From the NCBI GenBank assembly GCA_019454045.1, contig SKCR01041860.1, positions 1 to 64,000 of the forward strand: 64,000 nucleotides of DNA. The letters are read 5' to 3'. Below are positions 12,445 to 22,119 of this stretch, piece after piece (position 1 is the stretch's first letter; each line of letters starts with the position of its first letter). Below the pieces are notes generated by a model. It searched no databases, had not been told where the DNA came from, and saw only the letters and a program-made list of their open reading frames with translations. Both the position numbers and the translations under genes were made by a program. This DNA comes from Zanthoxylum bungeanum (lineage: Eukaryota > Streptophyta > Magnoliopsida > Sapindales > Rutaceae).

Positions 12445-13474
12445 TGTGCTTACATATTATGATATGTATTTTTTCCCAAATAATGTTTACTAATGTTAAT
12501 ACTCATTGATATTTGTGTTCAATGCTTACATGTTATTATGTTGATACATGTTTAAACAAATATACTATTAGTTAGTATGAGAAGTATGTCGGAAAAGTGA
12601 ATGATTGGCCCTCTCACACGGGCAATCGCCTCCATTACTTTGTGTTAATGGGAGATGAGACAAATTTTTAAGCTAATTATCTGAGTGATAATTTAGAGAG
12701 CTCAAGCTTGAAAATTAAGTAATGTCGTTATGAGGTCATTTTCTCTGTGTTATGACCTAAGGTGAATAAGTTCGTTTCACCTTACTTGTCTCAATGTCAG
12801 TTATGAGTTAGACATTGTTTTTGTCTGAACTATAATCTGTACGGTATTTTATGAGACATGCGCTCCATGGGAAAGGAGAGAATACCGTAGCACATGTTTT
12901 CATACCATGTGTACATTTGTGACTATTGAGGGTAATACAAATAAAGATCTCAGTCTTGATATTGTGTGAGACCCTTGAGATTATTTCAATCTCACATTGT
13001 ACCCTTTAGACTTTTGTCTGTTTCTTAAAACTTAGATTTGATGATTGCTATCTTGGAATGTTACTGAAGGATCATGAGAGATTCGATCTGAAAGGACATC
13101 TCTGGAAAATCGAATTGAATCAAAGTTGAGAGATTTGAGAAATGAGAAAGATCATTATATGAGTACTATCACATTAGCTTGTATTCACTGGTCGACCAAT
13201 TATGTTATTCTATGTGATCAAACATGATTGTGAATACAAAATAAATATTACATTCGAAAAGAGATCGAGAGAGATTTAATGTGATAAATGATCGAGGATA
13301 CTGCATACATAATCCACTATGGTTCTATCCATTTTTCGAGCGGCTATATATTCCTAACAGATGTATAGCAAGTGAGCTCTCGAAGTATGCTGGTCGCACG
13401 ACATAATTGCAAAGTATGAATTATTCTTGTAGAGATAATAAAAATTGTTGATCCCATCATGTGTGAGTGGGATA
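12445..13474 (+). mobile_element. Copia-B 3' untranslated internal region and polypurine tract
   Basis: About 1 kb of non-coding sequence between the pol stop and the LTR. No open frame or known motif is evident. The purine-rich GTGTGAGTGGGATA at 13461-13474 is the likely polypurine tract. Confidence 0.65.
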
Positions 13475-14129
13475 TGTTGGAAATTAATTGTTGTTAATTA
13501 TTTTATGTTGTTAAATAACAACAATTAGTAATAATTTCATGTTGGAAATTATTAAGTTAATTATTTGGTGTTGTTAAATAACAACAATTAGTAATAATTT
13601 CATGTTGGAAATTATTAAGTTAATTATGTGGTGTTGTTAAATAACAACAATTAGTAATGATTTCAATACTAAGTAAACAACAAGAGTTGTTAATCAAATA
13701 ATTAAGTAACAACAAGAGTTGTTAAGTGACAACAATTAGTAAAATGTTAAATAAGGAACATATGGTACACCCATGATGGTAACATTTTTGGAAGGGTTAG
13801 AGAAAGTCATTAAGCATCCAAATACATGTGATTACATAGTAATCAATGCATGTGATTAAATAGTAATCAAGGATTAATAGTAATCCATGCATGTGAGCTA
13901 ATAGTGACTTGGTTTCCCTTCTATAAATAAGACCATTTGCTTATTGAGTTATGCAATCAATTAAGTTTGATTAAGAGGTCTCTACAAGAAGAAATGTATG
14001 CAATTGTGTTGTGATTAACTTAGATTTATTTCAATTAGCATGTAAATAAATCTAGGACTAGTAATACATGTATGGTTAGATCCTAAGAGGACAAACATGT
14101 AAATATATTAGGGATTATGTTTCCTAACA
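13475..14129 (+). mobile_element. Copia-B 3' LTR
   Basis: A 655 bp LTR that starts TGTTGGAAATTAATTG and ends TTTCCTAACA, placed after a polypurine tract and the RNase H remnant. It abuts the tail of a Copia-C LTR, into which the element probably inserted (the Copia-C copy at 50995 continues across the same point). TATAAATAAG near 13922 is a plausible TATA box. Confidence 0.75.
13480..13672 (+). repeat. 67 bp tandem repeats with a small palindrome
   Basis: Nearly three units of about 67 bp. Each contains GTTGTTAAATAACAAC, an inverted repeat (GTTGTTA / TAACAAC with two bases between), and TTCATGTTGGAAATTATTAAG. The TGTTGGAAATT of the LTR start is re-used inside each unit, so the array looks like repeated duplication of the LTR 5' end. 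Confidence 0.85.
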
Positions 14130-14453
14130 TTAGAAATCAAAATACAAAAAAAAATCTTTCTCTCCCTCACATATTGTCGTGACCTTCTTCCTTCTCCCTT
14201 CTCCCTTGAGATTTTGTTTCAAAATTTATTCAAGCTAGCACTATCAAGGAGTCATTCAAGGTGTTAGGGAAACCAATCATAGAGTTTGGAACACAAAGAA
14301 AAGCTTGGAGCTCTTTTCAAATGATCAAAAGTGTTGAACTACATCCATCAAGCCAATCATTGTATGTTTAATTCTGCATTCTTATTTTGATTATTCACAC
14401 ACCATTTCATGTTAGGAGATCCTTGGCATGTTCTAGGAACCCAACAATGGTAT
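14130..14453 (+). mobile_element. Copia-C LTR 3' end plus primer-site stub
   Basis: Matches 50996-51313 (AGAAATCAAAATACA to TTCTAGGAACCCAACA). The LTR ends at 14446 and is followed by ATGGTAT, the first bases of an initiator-Met primer site, cut by the Tat-G LTR at 14454. It was therefore the 5' LTR of an element whose interior took the Tat-G insertion. Confidence 0.75.
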
Positions 14454-15805
14454 TGTAGGCACTGCATTTTTGCATATAAGTCCCGATGATGAGTCTCACA
14501 TGGAGGCACTACCATATAAGTCGTGGAAGTCGCGGGAAACGGATGTCGGAAGGGAAAAGTCAGAAATCCATATCTTGTTGGACTAAATTCATTTGCTTAG
14601 CATTGCGTCCGCTCGTTGGACCACTGTTAAAATACATCATTGTCCTAAAACCCCCGCAAGCCACACATATTTGGCCCAAAACCCCCACAACACACACCAA
14701 TCACACCAAAAAGAACCAAACCCACGCCAAAAGCCTCTAATTCACGCCCTAAGCATTCCAAAATAACAAATCCACACATTCAACACATGTTGAAATCTAA
14801 TTAAATCACCTTCCGAAATTATAAAATCAAATCAAATCCCATAAATTATATTCCTAATTAAATTAAATCTCTTTCCTAAACTAAAACATTTTCCTTCCTA
14901 AAATGAAGTGATTTTTTCCTTATGATACACAAATAAAATATTTTCCCCATAATTACACAATATTCTTTCCATATTCGCACAAGGATAACCTCAACCCTTG
15001 TCTATAAAAAGAATCATAAACCAACGCTTCACACCCCTAGCATTCACGGCAACAAACAAGCCAATAAACCCTTGGAGACCACTCACAAACTACATCACTC
15101 ACTCACGTAACATACACATTGCCATTCACTCACGCACACACAGTCTTACACACACAGCCTTTCACGTACCCCCTGACCAACAGCCTTTCACGTACCCCAT
15201 GACCAGCAGCCTTTCACGCACTACCTTGACCAGCAGCCCTTCACGTACCCCTTGACTAGCAGCCCTTCACGCACCCCCTGACTTGCACCCAAACTGCCGC
15301 ACAACCAGCCCCTGAAATGTACCATGAAACTACTGAAAATCAGTCCCTAAACTGCACTCCAAACCACCAAAAATATGCCCAGTAAACTGCCTTAAACATC
15401 ACGCATAAACAGATAAGAACTGCACCTTATACCATCAAAAACTACCCAAACTGCACTGTCATATCACCACCGTAAATCATGTCCAGAAACTGCCATGTTA
15501 ACACCGAAAAATAACCCTGAAACACTGTCCAAATATCACAAAAATAGTGAGCAAGCAGCAGCCTGAAACAGTGAGGCAACGAAGGAAAACAACGAACCAA
15601 TAAATCGAAAAAGTTGCGGAGCATCAACCCTTCCGACAACCGTGTAACGTACTTCCAAGAGAGGACTTAAGAGGTTAGACTTGAGGGCACATTTTTCTAT
15701 TTATTCTCGTTCTTTTTTTGTTATTTATTGTTATTTCTTCGCATGCGTATTATGGATTCATGTAAGTTGTGGCCATGGGATGAATGAAATATGTGGTATC
15801 TCTTG

Positions 15806-15901
15806 CAATATATCGGATGGAAACCCGGACGTAAATTCCGTAGCCGAATCCGAATGGACGGTAGTACGGTCTGTACTCGGGATATAATGCCACGTACCGA
15901 T
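15806..15901 (+). repeat. Conserved Tat-G LTR module, old copy
   Basis: A roughly 95-base block (TATATCGGATGGAAACCC, GTAGCCGA-TCCGAATGGACGG, GTCTGTACT-GGG, CCACGTACC). It is preserved in every Tat-G LTR here that retains this region, although surrounding LTR sequence has diverged strongly. Its role is unknown. Confidence 0.85.
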
Positions 15902-16307
15902 TGAGAGACGCAAATATTTCGTTTCATCCAAATTTATGTTTATTTATTGTTTATTAGAAATAGTATGTTACTTTTATGCATGATTAGGTTGTTTAGTATG
16001 TTATTTTTATGCATGATTTAGTTTATTATTTCAAAGCATGATTTAGTTATTTCTTTCGCATTAGGAACTTAATTATATCTCTTTTACGTTTATGTTTAGA
16101 TTATTATTTGTTTACATTGCCATGGTTATCGATTTAAGGTATTCATGAGATTGTATGATTGTCGTTATTCTGACTTACTTTTATGCATGCAAACTTAGAT
16201 ATAGGTTATATGCAAACTTAGATATAGGTCACATGCGAACTTAGATGTAGGTTATTCTTGCGTAGACTCGCTTATATTATTGCACAAATCCTTTCATTAC
16301 AAGTGGC

Positions 16308-16312
16308 ATAAG
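16308..16312. repeat. Target-site duplication ATAAG, left
   Basis: ATAAG directly before the young LTR repeats at 25922-25926 directly after the second LTR. A perfect five-base duplication marks a single intact insertion. Confidence 0.95.
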
Positions 16313-17016
16313 TGTAGGCATTGCATTTTCGCATGTGAAACCCGATGATGAGTCTCATTTGGAGGCACTACCTTTTGAGTCATGAAAGCCGCGGGAAACG
16401 GATATCGGAAGGGGGAATTCAGGATAAACAAGCTCACTGTCTTCGTTGGTGCTGCGTTCGTTACTTCGTTCGAACCTCGTGCAGATTGCTGACGTTCGTG
16501 CCGCGTGCGCTGAGGCGTTCGAACGGAGCCGGTAGTTCTGGTTTTGCTGCTAGCCTCACGCCCAGCCCGTTTGGTTTCCCAAAGCCCATAAAACACATCC
16601 CAAATTAAATAATTAAATATAAATTAAATATTAAACATTAAAATAAAACATTTAAATCATTTACCAAATTAAATAAAACATAAAATAAACTCATGCCTAA
16701 TATAAATGAATCAAATATATTATATACTAAAACTAAAAATAAGATTTGCCTAATTAAAATCAATCCTAACCAATTAAAGCCAATCATATATTTGACTTCC
16801 TAATCTAATAAGATATTTACCAATTAAAAATATTGACTTCCTAATCTAACAAATTAAATGCCTAATCCTAACCAATCAAATATATTGTATTCCTAATCTA
16901 GCCAAGATATGTCCCCCAATCAAATCCATTGCTTTCCTTACCTAGTACTAAATCATATCCTAATTTAATGCACAAATCTCTTCCTTGTGACACAAGGCCA
17001 AACCCTACCTCTCCTC

Positions 17017-17023
17017 TATATAA
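17017..17023 (+). promoter_or_regulatory. TATA box of the young Tat-G 5' LTR
   Basis: CTCCTCTATATAAACATG lies about 0.7 kb into the LTR, in pyrimidine-rich surroundings with downstream CTCTCCAATCTCTC, a typical plant core promoter arrangement. It is identical in the 3' LTR at 23747-23753. Transcription would start about 30 bases downstream. Confidence 0.7.
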
Positions 17024-17689
17024 ACATGACCAAACCAAGGCCATCTCCCTCTCCAATCTCTCTAGCTTATACACACAATTCACACAAGATCACAAGCAAG
17101 AAAACAAAAAGAAACCACCACAAGCCACCTCCCCCTGTAGCCGAAACAGCCATCTATACAGCAGCCCTCCACCACCGAAAATTACTACAAAAAAAACACA
17201 CCCTAAAACACGCCTAAACAACCTCCTAAATCACCTTAACAGCAGCCCAAATCTTTACAAAAAAAACAGTAACTTAGAAAACTACATAGATAACCTTAAA
17301 AATAACCACTTTTAATTGCACTAAGAACCCACACAACTTGGAATAGTTCTTTGAAAACATTGAAACAGGTAGCCCGTGCAGTGAGCAGCAAAACAGGAGC
17401 CGAATAGGAGCAGAACGGAGTTCGAACGATAAGCAAAGCGGCGAAACAGTGAGCTAGGACGTTGAACCAGTGGACCAGAAAGTTGCGGAGATTTACCCCC
17501 TTTCGATTCCCGTGGAACGCGAGTCCGAGAGACGGCTTAAAAGGTTAGACCTGAGGGTATCTTTCACACTTAATCTCATTTTATTTTCTGGTCATTTACT
17601 TTGATTATATTTTCTGTGTTTGTGGTATATGTCGTGTGTATGATGTATGTTGTGGGCATTGGATGAATGAGGGATGTGTTAACTCTCGC

Positions 17690-17782
17690 GGTATATCGGA
17701 TGGAAACCCGGACATAAATTTCATAGCCGATTCCGAATGGACGGTAATATGATCTGTACTCGGGCCACAACTCCACGTACCG
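17690..17782 (+). repeat. Conserved Tat-G LTR module, first copy in 5' LTR
   Basis: Same block as at 15806-15901. It follows a segment (GGTTAGACCTGAGGG) that is also shared with the old LTR. A second copy lies 960 bases downstream, so the young LTR carries a segmental duplication absent from the old LTR. Confidence 0.85.
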
Positions 17783-18196
17783 CTTGGGTAAATGGCACCA
17801 TCCTCCTTTTGTCGTGCTGCTTTTGTTTATTTAGTTTGCTTTATTTAAATTCCATATGTCGTTAGTTATGCATTGGTTCAACCAGGTGCATGGGCTTAGT
17901 GAGTTAGTCCAAAGGTCCTCCATTTAGGAGACAAAGAGCCGAAAAGGCCACCTTCGTGACACTACTTCGCCGTGCCGGTTGATGTATGTTCGGTTGGACG
18001 CTAGATACGTTCAATGGGCATACTTAGTTTAATGTTATTATTATCGTTATTTTTGTATGATATGACGCGCATGGGCTTAGCATGTTGGTCTAAAGGTCCT
18101 CTCTTTGAGAGATCAAGAACCCCAAAAAGGTCACCTTTACGGCAGTGCTTCGCCGCGCCCCTTGTTTTCTGTTTATGTATTGCATCAGGTCCGTTT

Positions 18197-18525
18197 CCGT
18201 TCGAACGCGTTCACGAACGCAACTCGAACGTGCATGTGTTTTTGCCTTATTATGGTCAGGTCTCGTATCCGTTCGAACGCGTTAATAAACGCCATACGAA
18301 CGTGAGCTCTCTGTCTCATCTCCGTTCGAACGCGTTTACGAACGCTACTCGAACGTGAGCATTCTGCCTCGCCTCCGTTCGAACGCGTTTACGAACGCTA
18401 CTCGAACGAAAGCATTCTGTTTCATTCCGTTCGAACGCGTTTACGAACGCCACTCGAACGTGAGTATTCTGTTTCATTTCCGTTCGAACGCGTTTACGAA
18501 CGCTACACGAACGCACACACACTGA
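18197..18525 (+). repeat. TTCGAACG array in 5' LTR, six units of about 53 bp
   Basis: Units starting CCGTTCGAACGCG begin at 18197, 18269, 18322, 18375, 18427 and 18480, giving spacing of 72 and then 52-53 bases. Each has the palindrome TTCGAA, then CGCGTTTACGAACG, then CTCGAACGTGAG. The array is much richer in CpG than the flanking LTR. Isolated TTCGAACG words also occur near the LTR start (16470-16520). Confidence 0.92.
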
Positions 18526-18649
18526 ACTGAGTCTGTCTTATAATATGCATGCATATTTGCCTATTGGTTGATCTTTCTTTTGTAAATATGTCAATGTATC
18601 ACCATTCATATGCTTGTGTCATGATAACATTTGAGTATTATTTCTTGCG

Positions 18650-18741
18650 GTATATCGGATGGAAACCCAGACGTAAATTCCGTAGCCGATTCCGAATGGA
18701 CGGTAGTGCGGTCTGTACTTGGGCTACAATTCCACGTACCA
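18650..18741 (+). repeat. Conserved Tat-G LTR module, second copy in 5' LTR
   Basis: Repeats the 17690 block with a few base changes. It follows the TTCGAACG array and precedes the U5-like end of the LTR. Confidence 0.85.
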
Positions 18742-19192
18742 CTTGGAAAAGTGCTCATATGTGTGCTTGTATGGTTACCACGTATGCTTGTATGGTTAGC
18801 ATGTGTGCTTGTGTTTTTCCTGAATGTGATGTACAAAGTTGTATGTTCGTTGCTATCTTGATATATGTTAAGCATGCAATTTTATATATGAAATACATGT
18901 ATGTTTAGGCGCATATTTTATCTTATATATGTGAATTCAGAAGCATGATACTCTTAGAAATAATTGTTACTTCAGCTTGTTTAAATTATTATATAAATCT
19001 TTTCATTACAAGTGACATAAGTAAGGGACCATTCCGAACCCAACGGTTTGAGGTCTTCCCTTGCGAGGGGTGAGTGCGGCCTTAAATCTTTGTCCCGGTT
19101 CACACCGGGTGGCGACTCCATGTTATGTAATCCTTCCCAAACTAGGCCGCGAGCCTAGGAACGGCGTCGCTCAGTTCCTGTGTCCCACAGTC

Positions 19193-19210
19193 TGGCGACT
19201 CCACTGGGGA
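19193..19210 (+). other. Primer binding site of the young Tat-G element
   Basis: TGGCGACTCCACTGGGGA starts three bases after the LTR end. The same site follows the old LTR at 26122. It differs from the initiator-Met site of the copia elements here. A tRNA-Arg primer is reported for Ogre/Tat relatives, which I recall but could not check against a tRNA. Confidence 0.85.
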
Positions 19211-20355
19211 TAGAGATTTGGCCCCGAAATATTGTCTTGTAATGTTTGGATTTATGTTTTAATTGACCATGTCTATAGTGGATAAATTGGGGGTTTAATC
19301 AAGGGCACTTTGAGGCTAGGTAATGGTTTGGTGTCTTCCTTCACTCACTACCTTTCTAGAAGGAAAAGCTGTGAGGACACCTATATGGCCATCTACTCGT
19401 AGCCTTTGTGATGGACTAATTTGGAGGACTCGTTGTTTATTCCTGACACCAAGCGATAAGAGCCTAAGAGGCTTTGGGTACTTAAGTGAGCCTCGCTCCA
19501 CCTTCCCTCTGGGGGATCTACAACGGGAAATCCATTTGACAGTCCGTCACACACCATAGCTCATTGGCACGTACCTTAGTGTATAAAAAAGGGTGCGCTC
19601 ACTTGGTTGCTCGAACCCTTGAGTGGGGAGACCTAGTTGTGGGCCATCCTTCGCCGGTGAGAGCCTTTGTCTATACTCTTGCTAACCCACCCATAGACCG
19701 GTTTGTATGGTTAAAGTAACAATTATTTCCTTAAGTATGTGCTTGTGGACCATCCTCATTTGGATGCGGTTGGACTATTGTCAGAAATACGGGCTTGCTG
19801 GGCCATTTAAACTGGGGCAAGTTCGTACCGTATGACTATTAGGCCCAAAGCTTCTGAAATGTTGATGGGCCATTATGTAAAAATTGTTATGTTATGTTTG
19901 CATTATCTCTCTTCTATGCTTGTGTTTGGGAACATCATCGTTTGGATTCATTTGGACTATTTGTCATAAGATATGGGCTTGTTGGGCCATTTAAACTGGG
20001 ACAAGAATGTATTTTATGACAATTGGGCCGAAGGCTTCTAAGTGTTGATGAGCCACCTTGTGCTTGTGTTCGGAATGTTACCATTTGGATTTAGTTGGGC
20101 TCCTTGCCATGAGACGTGAACTTGTTGGGCCATTTAAACTGGGACGGGTTCACTCTTATGACAGTTGTCCCAAAAGCTTCTAAAATGATAATAGGCCGAT
20201 TTGTTTGAGAATTTTATTTGATTTAATATATGTTATATACTTCTTATGCACATCATGCATACATACATCATGTTAACCCTTGCGTTCTGAAAGCCATCAT
20301 AGATTCCCGTTGGGTTAGAAAAAAGGGAAGACTCACCAAAATACCGAGAACAGAC
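19211..20355 (+). mobile_element. Young Tat-G untranslated leader
   Basis: About 1.1 kb between primer site and gag start with no credible gene. It has three related segments (near 19740-19860, 19920-20040 and 20050-20180), each with GTGCTTGTG, TTTGGAT and GGGCCATTTAAACTGGG words, a loose tandem repetition of about 130-170 bases. Confidence 0.8.
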
Positions 20356-21522
20356 ATGAGTGAATCAGATACTGAGGTATCCCGGATAGATCAGTTGGAA
20401 AATGGCTTCGCCAAGATTACTGAACAGTTGCAAGCCTTGACTACTGCCATGACAAATATGGCTGTGCCCCGTGCCGGGGGAGATTCTGAGAATGTAAGGC
20501 GTGAGGAGCCTCCGAATGGGTTAGGGGATGATGTCCCCACTTTTGATGATGACATGGCAGAATATGCAACAGGCAGAGTGATTGGGTCTCAGGCAGAATT
20601 TCGGAAGCTTCGGGATCAGGTTGAAACAGTTACCCGTAAAATGAGGGGTAAAAATGAAGAGTTGTTAGATTATGAGGCAATGACGTTCGGAGAACAGCTG
20701 CCAGCTCAGTTTAAAATGCCGGACATGGCCAAGTTTAATGGGAACGGAGACCCGAGGGTCCATCTGCAGCAATATGTCTCAGTCATGAGTTCAATGGGCC
20801 TATCACAGCGCCAGGTCCAAAAGATGTTTGGGATGTCACTCGAGGGGGCACCTGTGGTTTGGTATCATAGCCTTGAAAAGAAGGTTAAGGAAGATTGGAA
20901 GGAACTAGCTGATGCTTTTCTGAAGCAGTATGTTACAGACTTGGAGATTGACTTGTCACTCCGTGATTTGGAGAACACTAAGCAGAAGCCGGAAGAAAGC
21001 TTCAAGGAGTATGTAGACCGCTGGAGAAGCCAGCTTCTGAAAATGCAGACTCGGCCCTCTGAGAAGGACCAAATCAAAATGATCATCAAGGGCACCAAAC
21101 CCTCTATTTATAGTAAGCTGAGGAGGATGACTTCGATGATTTCTGATTTTCGGCAGTTGAGGGAAACTGTCATGGATATTGAGGAAGAGGAGGCTGAAAA
21201 CAGAAAGTCCTATGGCCAGAATAGGCGGACTTTTGGGGGGTATTCTGAGACTAAGCCCGCTACTGTCGAGGTTGCTGCCATCAGGAACCGGCAATTCTCC
21301 AACCTTGGTAGACCTTTGTCGAAGGTATTTGAAAAGTTACAGGGACAAGGAATCTTGAAACCCTTAGAAGGCAAGCCACTTCCGCACCCCCCACCACCAC
21401 ACATAAATGTGGACCTTTATTGTCACTTCCACCAGCTACATGGCCATGACACCGACAACTGCACCCGCCTCAGGCATGAAGTTCAAGATCTCATAGATTC
21501 CCATAAAATACCCAACCCATGA
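20356..21522 (+). CDS. gag: Gag polyprotein of the young Tat-G element
   Basis: Structural capsid/nucleocapsid protein of a Tat/Ogre-like gypsy element, 388 residues from the Met at 20356. An upstream in-frame Met at 20230 gives a histidine-rich extension I consider leader sequence. Residues 12-26 look like a short coiled coil, residues about 120-250 form the retrotransposon gag/capsid domain (FNGNGDP, VVWYHSL, KEYVDRW, IKGTKPSIY), then an acidic stretch (DIEEEEAE) and a proline patch. The zinc knuckle has Cys356, His359, His364 and Cys369, a CX2H variant of the retroviral knuckle typical of Tat gags. The frame ends at a TGA that looks like a mutated Trp codon, since 55 more codons stay open. 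It has no pol partner in this element. Identification as gag is secure. Confidence 0.93.
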   Translation: MSESDTEVSRIDQLENGFAKITEQLQALTTAMTNMAVPRAGGDSENVRREEPPNGLGDDVPTFDDDMAEYATGRVIGSQAEFRKLRDQVETVTRKMRGKNEELLDYEAMTFGEQLPAQFKMPDMAKFNGNGDPRVHLQQYVSVMSSMGLSQRQVQKMFGMSLEGAPVVWYHSLEKKVKEDWKELADAFLKQYVTDLEIDLSLRDLENTKQKPEESFKEYVDRWRSQLLKMQTRPSEKDQIKMIIKGTKPSIYSKLRRMTSMISDFRQLRETVMDIEEEEAENRKSYGQNRRTFGGYSETKPATVEVAAIRNRQFSNLGRPLSKVFEKLQGQGILKPLEGKPLPHPPPPHINVDLYCHFHQLHGHDTDNCTRLRHEVQDLIDSHKIPNP

Positions 21523-21690
21523 AAAGAAGCCATCAACCATCAAGCTTCTTACATGGATGACAGTGAAGAACCATGGGCCGAGAAAGAAGGCAGTGCTGCG
21601 GATGATGGAGATGTTCCTCCTAGTCTATTTGATCCAGTTTTTAATGACATTGATTTTGTTACTTGTTCGAACTCTTTTCCTCAACAATAA
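21523..21690 (+). pseudogene. Gag C-terminal tail beyond the in-frame TGA
   Basis: In the same frame as gag, 55 codons stay open after the TGA and end with TAA at 21690. The composition is acidic (MDDSEEPWAEKEGSAADDGD) like a gag tail and not random. The TGA could come from TGG by one change, or be read through. Whether the tail is translated cannot be decided from sequence. Confidence 0.65.
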
Positions 21691-22080
21691 TAAAGACATT
21701 CATTTCGCTAAAACTCTTCTGCAATATGAGTATATTTGAGAAAAGTATTCAACCTTGGTACTATGGAATCCAGTGATGAACACGGGGAACCTTCGCAATA
21801 AGCAAACAGAAAAGATAAGATAGACATTCAGAAATTGGGAAATAGAGGCAGCGAAACTATCAGACTTGGAAGGGAATTAGTTCACCGAGCCAATCAACAT
21901 AGACAGACTGAAGCAGTGGTTTGCCTGAGGAAAAGAAGACTAAGCAGTCACCAAGAGGATTGATAACCTAACCCGACGGGATAAGAACATGCATGCATAC
22001 ACGTAACATATTCGCATCCTTTTTGTGTTTGTTCTGTTTTGTAATAACAGGTTTCAAAGGAGAAAAAGAGAAAAGCGTCA
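21691..22080 (+). pseudogene. Short pol remnant before integrase in the young element
   Basis: Segment 21751-21845 (TGGTACTATGGAATCCAGTG, AAGCAAACAGAAAAGA) matches 47861-47955, which lies just upstream of an integrase zinc-binding region in a Tat-G pol fragment. The gag-only element therefore arose by a deletion removing protease, RT, RNase H and most of integrase, leaving this scar. It contains several stops and is not translated as pol. The rest of the stretch shows nothing recognisable. Confidence 0.7.
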
Positions 22081-22119
22081 AATACAAGCCAACCAGAAGC
22101 AGTAACAGTACAATATCAG

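Larger units (their letters stand above)
14454..16312 (+). mobile_element. Old Tat-G 5' LTR, first part
   Basis: Begins TGTAGGCACTGCATTTTTGC and matches the start of the young LTRs at 16313 and 23044 (CCCGATGATGAGTCTCA, GCGGGAAACGGAT). It is interrupted by the young gag-only element at 16312/25927, and the remaining 192 bases are at 25927-26118. Together the parts give about 2.05 kb. Differences from the young LTR are numerous, including a different middle section and only one copy of the GGATGGAAACCCGGAC module. Confidence 0.85.
16313..19189 (+). mobile_element. 5' LTR of the young Tat-G element
   Basis: Starts TGTAGGCATTGCATTTTC and ends TGTGTCCCACA. It holds a TATA box (TATATAA, 17017-17023), a six-unit TTCGAACG array (18197-18525) and two copies of the conserved Tat-G module. 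Open frames on both strands are shadows of these repeats. Confidence 0.95.

Noticed and set aside
18197..18525. TTCGAACG units read as a CRISPR-like or protein-coding repeat
   Set aside because: The between-palindrome sequence is itself repeated, and the array is inside an LTR. Open frames on both strands follow from the 53-base period and are not genes.
20230..20355. Gag start at the first ATG of the open frame
   Set aside because: The extra 42 residues are unlike gag and look like leader sequence. The ATG at 20356 begins the acidic MSESDTE typical of a gag N-terminus.
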